This document shows, in pieces, positions 42,944 to 48,858 of a stretch of DNA of 48,858 bases. Each line of letters begins with the position of its first letter. Positions within the stretch are counted from its first letter, which is position 1. The position numbers were made by a program, and so were the translations under genes. Source of the stretch: an uncultured Agathobacter sp. (lineage in GTDB: Bacteria; Bacillota; Clostridia; Lachnospirales; Lachnospiraceae); assembly GCA_934307695.1 (NCBI GenBank), contig CAKRCS010000014.1, forward strand, positions 1-48,858, given 5' to 3'. The notes beneath the pieces were generated by a model, which saw nothing but the letters and a program-made list of their open reading frames with translations, had not been told where the DNA came from and searched no databases.

Positions 42944-44815
42944 ATGAAAACAGTGGATGTGTTACGAAAGGGAATCGGACAGATTGCTTTGGGAGGAATC
43001 GGCTTTGTGTGCAGCATGCTATGTATCATGGGATACTATCCTGTGATACCGGCGTATTTTGCGGCGAACTACCTGCGGGGCGAGGGCGGACTGCTGTTGT
43101 ATGTCGGGCTGCTTGCCGGGATGGGTTACTTTCTTCCGATGACCTCGATGGTCAAATATGGGTTCGCACTGGTGGCAATCGCAGTGACGATACGGTTTTA
43201 TATATGGGCAAACCGCAAATGCAGCGGTATCGCGGCGGGGCTTATTGCGGGCGCGATCATTGCGGTGATGAACATATCGGGAAATGTGTTCGCGATGGAT
43301 GATGGGAGAACGCTTTTGCTTGGAATCAGTGAAGGGATACTGATCATGGGACTTACGCTCACATTTTACTATTGCATGGAAATGGTATCCGGCTATGTCA
43401 AAAGTACCGCCAGCCAGAAGCAGGAGGAGTATTACAATGTTCCGCAGGATCGTAAGAGGGAGCGCGCCGCGGCGTTTGCAACGGCGGTGGATGGACTGTC
43501 AAGCGCGTTTACTTCCATGCACCGCATCAAGGAAAAATCGGTCGCGGAGGACGTAGGCGTGCTCGAACAGGAGATAACCGGAAAATTGTGCACCGCCTGT
43601 GACGGCTGTGCGGTCTGCTGGAATGAACACGGCATGGATCTGTCGGTGCGTATCCGCCAGATGCTTCAGGCAGTCATCGCGCATCATCCGCGGGAAGAAA
43701 TCATGGAAAAAGCGTATCTGAGCACCTGCCCGCGCTATTCGAGCATGGTGGAGGAAGCAATTGCGGCGTTTAGCCGGATGGAGCTGAATCAGGCATGGTA
43801 TCGCCGCCTGCTTGAAAACCGCATCGCGATCGCGGGACAGCTGGATGCAATCGCAGGGCTGATGAACGAATGGAGCAGGACAGATCCGGACATTACCGCC
43901 AAGAGCCGCGTGCTGCTATCAAAGATTGCCTACGAGGTGAAGGAAAAAGGGCTGGTCGCGGAGGATGTGCACATATACGAGGATGCGCAGAACCGCATAT
44001 ACATCGAGGCGAATGTTGCAAGCAAGTGGGGCGGAGGCATCCCGGCAAAGAATTATGTGCGGGCGCTTGAGAAGGCAACCGGACAAGCACTGAGGCTGGA
44101 GCAGGGGGCGAGATCGCTCCTGACGCAGGAAGCAGTATGGCTTACGGTGTATGAGGACACGACCTACTACACGATGGCGGGGATCGCTGCCAAAAAGAAA
44201 AACGGTTCATCGGTGAATGGGGACAATTTTACGATGTTTACCATGGAAAACGGCAAACATTATGTCTGCCTGTCAGACGGAATGGGATCCGGAAGCCGTG
44301 CGAGCCAGGAGAGCGAGCTGGTGGTGGATCTGCTGCAAAAATTCATGGAGGCAGGCTTTGGCGAGGAGATCGCGATTCAGATGATGAACTCTGCAATGGT
44401 GCTGCAAGGGCAGGATCATGCCTTCTCAACGCTGGATCTGGCACGGACGGATCTGTATACCGGAGAACTCGAGCTGTATAAGATTGGTGCAGCGGCGACC
44501 TTTATCCGAAGAGGGAAGGAGGTAGAGTACATTGCTCCGGGATCACTTCCGGCGGGCGCAAGCCTGGATCTACAGCCGGAGATCATCCGAAGACAGCTTC
44601 AAAGTGGGGATTTCCTTGTCATGGTTTCCGATGGTGTGTTAGAATATCTTCATACAAAGAATCCGGAGCAGAAGTTCGCAGAGATTTTAAGCGATATCGA
44701 TACCGACAATGCCAGCGCGCTTGCGCAGCGGGCACTCGAACATGTACTGCTGTTTACCGGAGGACAGGCACTTGATGATATGACGATCCTTGTGACCGGA
44801 ATTTGGGAGAAATAG
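42944..44815 (+). CDS. spoIIE: Stage II sporulation protein E, PP2C-type phosphatase
   Basis: 623 residues; the Bacillus protein is about 827 with ten membrane segments, and here only about five lie in residues 10-150 (YYPVIPAYFAANYLRGEGGL, MVKYGFALVAIAVTIRFYIW). The central domain carries Cys216, Cys219, Cys222 and Cys225 (CTACDGCAVCW). The PP2C domain (about 420-620) has SVNGDNFTMF, CLSDGMGSGSRASQESELVV, ELYKIGAAATFI, MVSDGVLEYL and ALDDMTILV. SpoIIE dephosphorylates SpoIIAA to activate sigma-F in the forespore and helps form the polar septum. ATG 42944 follows GGAGG (42933-42937). tilS starts on the next base after the stop. Confidence 0.95.
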   Translation: MKTVDVLRKGIGQIALGGIGFVCSMLCIMGYYPVIPAYFAANYLRGEGGLLLYVGLLAGMGYFLPMTSMVKYGFALVAIAVTIRFYIWANRKCSGIAAGLIAGAIIAVMNISGNVFAMDDGRTLLLGISEGILIMGLTLTFYYCMEMVSGYVKSTASQKQEEYYNVPQDRKRERAAAFATAVDGLSSAFTSMHRIKEKSVAEDVGVLEQEITGKLCTACDGCAVCWNEHGMDLSVRIRQMLQAVIAHHPREEIMEKAYLSTCPRYSSMVEEAIAAFSRMELNQAWYRRLLENRIAIAGQLDAIAGLMNEWSRTDPDITAKSRVLLSKIAYEVKEKGLVAEDVHIYEDAQNRIYIEANVASKWGGGIPAKNYVRALEKATGQALRLEQGARSLLTQEAVWLTVYEDTTYYTMAGIAAKKKNGSSVNGDNFTMFTMENGKHYVCLSDGMGSGSRASQESELVVDLLQKFMEAGFGEEIAIQMMNSAMVLQGQDHAFSTLDLARTDLYTGELELYKIGAAATFIRRGKEVEYIAPGSLPAGASLDLQPEIIRRQLQSGDFLVMVSDGVLEYLHTKNPEQKFAEILSDIDTDNASALAQRALEHVLLFTGGQALDDMTILVTGIWEK

Positions 44816-46276
44816 ATGATGGAACAAAAGATAATGGAATATATGCGCCGAAATGGTATGACCGAGGCGGGCGACCATATCCTTGTCGCGTGCTCCGGCG
44901 GTGCGGATTCCGTGTGTTTACTTTTGATATTGCATGCATGCCGCGAGCAGCTTGGCATCTCGTTGTCGGCGGTACATGTCGAGCATGGCATCCGCGGGGA
45001 TGAGAGCAGGGAAGATGCGGCGTTTGTGCGCGCACTGTGTGCGAGGCTTGGCATTCCGCTTATGATCTGTCCGGTGGATGTGCCGCAGTATGCGCTGCAG
45101 CACAGACTGGGGACGGAGGAGGCTGCCCGGATCCTGCGGTATGAGCAGTTGGAACAATGCGCAGGACAGAACGGGGCGCATACAAAGATTGCCGTTGCAC
45201 ACCATATAGAGGACAATGTGGAGACGGTGCTGTTCCAGATGGCAAGAGGCAGCGGACTCGCGGGAATGGCGGGGATCGCTCCGGTGCGGAGAAACGGACA
45301 GACCTGCTATATCCGTCCACTGCTGTGTGTAAGCAGGGAGGAGATCGAGCAGTACCTTGCGGAGCATGGGCAGGAATACCGGACAGACCGGACGAACAGT
45401 GATGAGCACTATACCAGAAACCGGATCAGGAATACGCTGCTGCCGCAGCTTATGGGGATCAATCCACAGGCGGTTACGCACATCAATGAGAGCGCGGGGC
45501 GGCTGCGGGAAGCCTATGATTTCATACAGGAGCAGGCAATGGCATTTTACCGGGAACATGTGCAGCGGGCAGAGCATGTGCTGCAGGCAGGCAGCAGTGC
45601 ACTATCCGGGCTGCATCCCGCGCTGCGGCAGGAAGTACTCCGCATGCTGCTGTTTGAAGCATCAGGACACCGCAAGGATATTGCGGCAGTCCACGTTGAT
45701 GCACTAGAGCATCTGATGCGGCTGCAGTCCGGGCGGAGACTGGATCTGCCTTACGGGGTGACGGCTTATATGGAGTATGACAAACTCTGCCTGACCGGAC
45801 GGGGAATACGTGACGGGAAGGAACCGGCTCCTTTCTGGGTGACGGCAGAACAGATTGCCCGGTGCAGGCTGGGCGGTGATGCGGTATGTCTTTGGGCATC
45901 GGAGAACGGGCAGAGCCTTTGGGGGCGTGTATATGCCCGCAGTGTATGTGGGGAAGAAATTATAAAAAAACCATATACGAAACAGTTGGATTATGATAAG
46001 ATGAAAAATGGATTTTTTGTGCGAACACGTCAAAATGGCGACTATTTTGTTATAAATGACGTTGGACAGCACAAAAAGCTGAGTGATTACATGATCAATG
46101 AGAAGATTCCCGCAATGGAAAGAGACAATATTCTGCTGATCGCACAGGATCACCATATTGCGTGGATCATCGGCGGGCGCATCGGTGAGGATTACAAGAT
46201 AGGTAAAGACACCGCGCTGATTTTTGAATTACAATACAATGGAGGAAATATTCATGGATTACACGACAAAGCATAA
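44816..46276 (+). CDS. tilS: tRNA(Ile)-lysidine synthase
   Basis: 486 residues. It changes C34 of tRNA-Ile(CAU) to lysidine so that AUA is read as Ile. The PP-loop ILVACSGGADSVCLLLIL is at residues 22-39, with HVEHGIRGDESREDAAFVRA and AHHIEDNVETVLFQMARGSG. The C-terminal TilS domain reads FFVRTRQNGDYFVINDVGQH then KLSDYMINEKIPAMERD. ATG 44816 or 44819 (tandem); GGGAG at 44805-44809 fits both. It abuts spoIIE and overlaps hpt by 23 bases, as in the Bacillus tilS-hprT-ftsH order. Confidence 0.96.
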   Translation: MMEQKIMEYMRRNGMTEAGDHILVACSGGADSVCLLLILHACREQLGISLSAVHVEHGIRGDESREDAAFVRALCARLGIPLMICPVDVPQYALQHRLGTEEAARILRYEQLEQCAGQNGAHTKIAVAHHIEDNVETVLFQMARGSGLAGMAGIAPVRRNGQTCYIRPLLCVSREEIEQYLAEHGQEYRTDRTNSDEHYTRNRIRNTLLPQLMGINPQAVTHINESAGRLREAYDFIQEQAMAFYREHVQRAEHVLQAGSSALSGLHPALRQEVLRMLLFEASGHRKDIAAVHVDALEHLMRLQSGRRLDLPYGVTAYMEYDKLCLTGRGIRDGKEPAPFWVTAEQIARCRLGGDAVCLWASENGQSLWGRVYARSVCGEEIIKKPYTKQLDYDKMKNGFFVRTRQNGDYFVINDVGQHKKLSDYMINEKIPAMERDNILLIAQDHHIAWIIGGRIGEDYKIGKDTALIFELQYNGGNIHGLHDKA

Positions 46277-46796
46277 AATCTCTGTGTATCTGACAGAGGA
46301 AGAGCTGAATAAGAGGATCGCCGAGATCGGTGCTGACATCACCAAACGGTTTGCGGGACAGTCCGTATACCTGGTATGTATATTGAAAGGCTCTATCTTT
46401 TTTACCACAGAGCTGGCAAAACGCATTGAGCTTCCGATGACGATTGATTTTATGTCCGTTTCAAGCTATGGCTCAGCAACGAAGTCATCCGGAGTGGTAA
46501 ATGTCAAGACAGATCTAAGCCATTCCATCGAGGGTGAGAATGTTATCATCGTAGAGGATATTATCGATTCCGGTAACACCCTAAGCAGACTGATCCCGCT
46601 ATTTAAGAGCAGAAATCCAAAATCCCTGATACTGTGCACGCTTTTGGATAAGCCGGATCGCAGAGTGGTCAATGACGTAGTATGCGACTATACCGGTTTT
46701 GTGATTCCGGATAAGTTCGTTGTGGGATACGGATTGGATTTTGACCAGCGTTACCGCAATCTTCCGTATATTGGATTTGTAGAAGACGCAGAGTAA
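46254..46796 (+). CDS. hpt: Hypoxanthine phosphoribosyltransferase
   Basis: 180 residues. It salvages hypoxanthine and guanine using PRPP. The PRPP-binding signature VIIVEDIIDSGNTLSRL is intact, the flexible loop reads VSSYGSATKSSGVV, and VDVVCDYTGFVIPDKFVVGY-type residues bind the purine (VVNDVVCDYTGFVIPDKFVV). ATG 46254 follows GGAGGA (46241-46246), which lies inside tilS; the two genes overlap by 23 bases. An earlier in-frame ATG at 46224 would extend the overlap and lacks a ribosome binding site. In Bacillus, HprT binds FtsH and its gene precedes ftsH, as here. Confidence 0.96.
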   Translation: MDYTTKHKISVYLTEEELNKRIAEIGADITKRFAGQSVYLVCILKGSIFFTTELAKRIELPMTIDFMSVSSYGSATKSSGVVNVKTDLSHSIEGENVIIVEDIIDSGNTLSRLIPLFKSRNPKSLILCTLLDKPDRRVVNDVVCDYTGFVIPDKFVVGYGLDFDQRYRNLPYIGFVEDAE

Positions 46797-46808
46797 GGAG
46801 AGAGAGTA

Positions 46809-48641
46809 TTGAATACCAGAAAAAACAGCACATTCAGAGGCTTTGGCATATATATCATGCTGATCCTCGCAGTTATCCTGATCTGGTATATGATGGGACA
46901 TAATTCATCGACCGCATCATATACGAAAAGTCAGTTTGAAAGCGCACTTGCAGACGGACAGGTAGCAACCGTCAATGTTGTCCAGAACCGGGAGATCCCG
47001 ACCGGAAGCCTGCAGATCGCATACACCAACGGTCAGAAGTATATATTGTATACCTCCGATGTAAATGAGTGCCAGACACTTATGGATAAGTACGGATTTA
47101 CGGAGTACACCTGTCAGGACGTTCCGACGGAGAGCTGGATCATGACACTGCTTCCGTATCTGCTGATCTTTGGCGCATTCTTTATTTTATTTGTGATCAT
47201 GAACAACAATGCCGCAGCCCAGAACGGCGGTGGCAAGATGATGAATTTTGGCAAGAGCCGTGCAAAGCTCTCGACCGAGGAGGACAATCATGTCAAGTTC
47301 GATCAGGTTGCCGGACTTCATGAGGAAAAGGAAGAACTGGAAGAAATCGTTGACTTTTTGAAAGCACCGCGCAAATATACACAGCTCGGTGCAAGAATCC
47401 CGAAGGGTGTGCTTCTCGTAGGACCTCCGGGAACCGGTAAGACGCTTCTTGCCAAGGCGGTTGCGGGAGAGGCAGGCGTACCGTTCTTTAGTATTTCCGG
47501 ATCAGACTTCGTGGAGATGTTCGTCGGAGTCGGTGCATCCCGTGTGAGAGATCTGTTTGAGGATGCCAAGAAAAATGCCCCATGTATCGTGTTTATCGAT
47601 GAGATCGATGCGGTCGCAAGACGGCGTGGAACCGGTATGGGCGGTGGACATGATGAGCGTGAGCAGACCTTGAATCAGATGCTTGTAGAGATGGATGGAT
47701 TTGGTGTCAATGAGGGCATTATCGTCATGGCAGCGACCAACCGTGTCGATATTCTTGATCCTGCGATCATGAGACCGGGACGTTTTGACCGCAAGGTTGT
47801 TGTTGGCAGACCGGATGTGGCAGGACGTGAGGAGATTCTTGCGGTCCATGCAAAGAATAAGCCGCTCGGTGATGATGTAGATTTAAAGCAGATTGCGCAG
47901 ACGACAGCAGGCTTTACCGGAGCAGATCTGGAAAACCTGTTAAATGAGGCGGCGATCCTCGCAGCAAAGGAGAACCGGGCTTATATCTGTCAGGCAGACA
48001 TCAATAAGTCTTTTGTCAAGGTTGGAATCGGTGCGGAGAAGAAGAGCCGCGTGATCAGCGAGAAGGAAAAGCGCATTACCGCTTTCCACGAAGCCGGCCA
48101 TGCAATCCTCTTCCATCTGCTTCCGGACGTTGGACCGGTATATACGGTTTCCATCATTCCGACCGGAGCGGGAGCCGCAGGCTACACCATGCCACTGCCG
48201 GAGAAGGATGAGATGTTCAACTCCAGGGGACGTATGCTTCAGGAGATCATCGTCGATCTTGGCGGACGTGTTGCGGAGGAGCTTGTGTTCGATGATATTA
48301 CGACGGGCGCATCGCAGGACATCAAGCAGGCAACAAAACTTGCCCGCAGCATGGTCACGAAGTATGGTATGTCCGATCAGATTGGTCTGATCTGCTATGA
48401 GGATGACGATGAGGAGGTATTCATCGGAAGAGATCTCGCTCACACCAAGAGTTATAGCAACGCTGTCGCAGAGCGGATCGATGAGGAAGTCAAGCGTATG
48501 ATCGATGATGCCTACGAGAAGGCGAAGAACATGATCTTAGAGCATCGCGGTGTGTTAGATGCCTGTGCAGAGCTTCTTTTGCAGAAAGAGAAGATCACAC
48601 GCGATGAGTTTGAGGCGTTGTTTGAGGCTGAAAACAGTTAA
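46809..48641 (+). CDS. ftsH: ATP-dependent zinc metalloprotease FtsH
   Basis: 610 residues. Two membrane helices (about 13-30 and 110-130) flank an extracellular domain of about 80 residues. The AAA+ domain has Walker [21 protein letters not shown] (about 202-221), Walker [17 protein letters not shown] and the second region of homology [20 protein letters not shown]. The M41 protease has the zinc motif HEAGH (about 427-431) and the third ligand region [17 protein letters not shown]. The start is TTG at 46809, with AAGGAG (46795-46800) overlapping the hpt stop. FtsH degrades membrane and regulatory proteins. The C-terminus is short. Confidence 0.96.
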   Translation: MNTRKNSTFRGFGIYIMLILAVILIWYMMGHNSSTASYTKSQFESALADGQVATVNVVQNREIPTGSLQIAYTNGQKYILYTSDVNECQTLMDKYGFTEYTCQDVPTESWIMTLLPYLLIFGAFFILFVIMNNNAAAQNGGGKMMNFGKSRAKLSTEEDNHVKFDQVAGLHEEKEELEEIVDFLKAPRKYTQLGARIPKGVLLVGPPGTGKTLLAKAVAGEAGVPFFSISGSDFVEMFVGVGASRVRDLFEDAKKNAPCIVFIDEIDAVARRRGTGMGGGHDEREQTLNQMLVEMDGFGVNEGIIVMAATNRVDILDPAIMRPGRFDRKVVVGRPDVAGREEILAVHAKNKPLGDDVDLKQIAQTTAGFTGADLENLLNEAAILAAKENRAYICQADINKSFVKVGIGAEKKSRVISEKEKRITAFHEAGHAILFHLLPDVGPVYTVSIIPTGAGAAGYTMPLPEKDEMFNSRGRMLQEIIVDLGGRVAEELVFDDITTGASQDIKQATKLARSMVTKYGMSDQIGLICYEDDDEEVFIGRDLAHTKSYSNAVAERIDEEVKRMIDDAYEKAKNMILEHRGVLDACAELLLQKEKITRDEFEALFEAENS

Positions 48642-48858
48642 TTTCAAATAGTAATACAAAAATAGGTGCATCTTTTGTGCAGATTTTTACGGTTCCTTCC
48701 AAATGCAGGAAAAAGGTACTGTACATTTTGCACAGAATGCACATATAACTTTTGTGAACTTTGTGCAGACTTTTTGATACGTCCATGCTATTATAATACC
48801 TGTAAAAACCCCCCAATACATTATATAGTTTTTGCTATACCCCATAGTAAAAATACCT
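48642..48858. promoter_or_regulatory. AT-rich spacer after ftsH with TGTGCA repeats and a promoter
   Basis: No gene is visible before the window ends. TTTGTGCAGA occurs at 48674-48683 and 48760-48769, inverted TGCACA at 48729-48734, with further GTGCAT/TGCAC near 48666 and 48738. Downstream TGCTATTATAAT (48786-48797) holds an extended -10 (TGCTATTAT) and an overlapping TATAAT; the -35 is poor, as in activator-dependent promoters. The repeats look like regulator half-sites for the next gene, which lies outside the window. No clear ftsH terminator is seen. Confidence 0.45.

Overview
The window reads as a chromosomal segment of a spore-forming, low-to-mid GC Firmicute, most likely family Lachnospiraceae (Clostridia). 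Grounds: a Firmicute-type ribosomal operon (zinc-type S14, four-cysteine adenylate kinase, secY-adk-map-infA-rpmJ order), AGGAGG ribosome binding sites nearly everywhere, a paired glgC/glgD, an S-box riboswitch ahead of metK, and the sporulation/division block hup-rqcP-yabP-yabQ-divIC-spoIIE-tilS-hpt-ftsH. The genus cannot be fixed by eye. There is no prophage, insertion sequence, CRISPR array, tRNA or rRNA.

Layout. 1-9823 (+): 3' half of the spc operon and the alpha operon: rpsN (3' end), rpsH, rplF, rplR, rpsE, rpmD, rplO, secY, adk, map, infA, rpmJ, rpsM, rpsK, rpsD, rpoA, rplQ. It is unusually rich in structured spacers: rpsH-rplF, secY-adk, infA-rpmJ, rpmJ-rpsM, rpsD-rpoA and rpoA-rplQ. 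9881-15002 (-): murC alone, then a dnaD-dnaI-prs unit (replication initiation plus PRPP synthesis), separated by a spacer with DnaA-box 9-mers. 15087-18036 (+): glgC-glgD (glycogen) and spoVG. 18040-25303 (+): pth-mfd, a PrsA-like lipoprotein, shikimate kinase and murA. 25325-26515 (-): an HD-GYP phosphodiesterase. 26528-32365 (+): SAM riboswitch-metK, a two-component system and a chemoreceptor. 32391-41010 (+): pseudouridine synthase, patatin-like hydrolase, a 1097-residue degenerate-ATPase/TPR/GAF/GGDEF protein, cca, a CotS-like spore kinase and a PEGA lipoprotein. 41038-48641 (+): the sporulation/division block.

How the genes work together. The first 10 kb make ribosomes, the Sec channel and the polymerase alpha subunit. 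dnaD/dnaI load the replicative helicase. murA and murC are cytoplasmic peptidoglycan steps, and divIC, spoIIE and ftsH act at the division and sporulation septum. The HD-GYP and GGDEF proteins can degrade and make cyclic-di-GMP.

The observations most worth checking are: (i) the spoIIE promoter, with a 21-bp spacer and 0A-box-like sequences, matching the Spo0A-activated architecture of Bacillus; (ii) a geometrically plausible H-type pseudoknot between secY and adk; (iii) a promoter, operator-like palindrome and mutually exclusive hairpins before rpmJ; (iv) hairpins that bury the ribosome binding sites of two sporulation genes (yabP and the cotS-like gene); (v) DnaA-box 9-mers before dnaD-dnaI; (vi) a degenerate STAND-like domain fused to TPR-GAF-GGDEF. 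Most of the coding content is ordinary, so the novelty is mainly in non-coding regulation. All start sites, promoters and structures were read by eye without computed folding or database searches.
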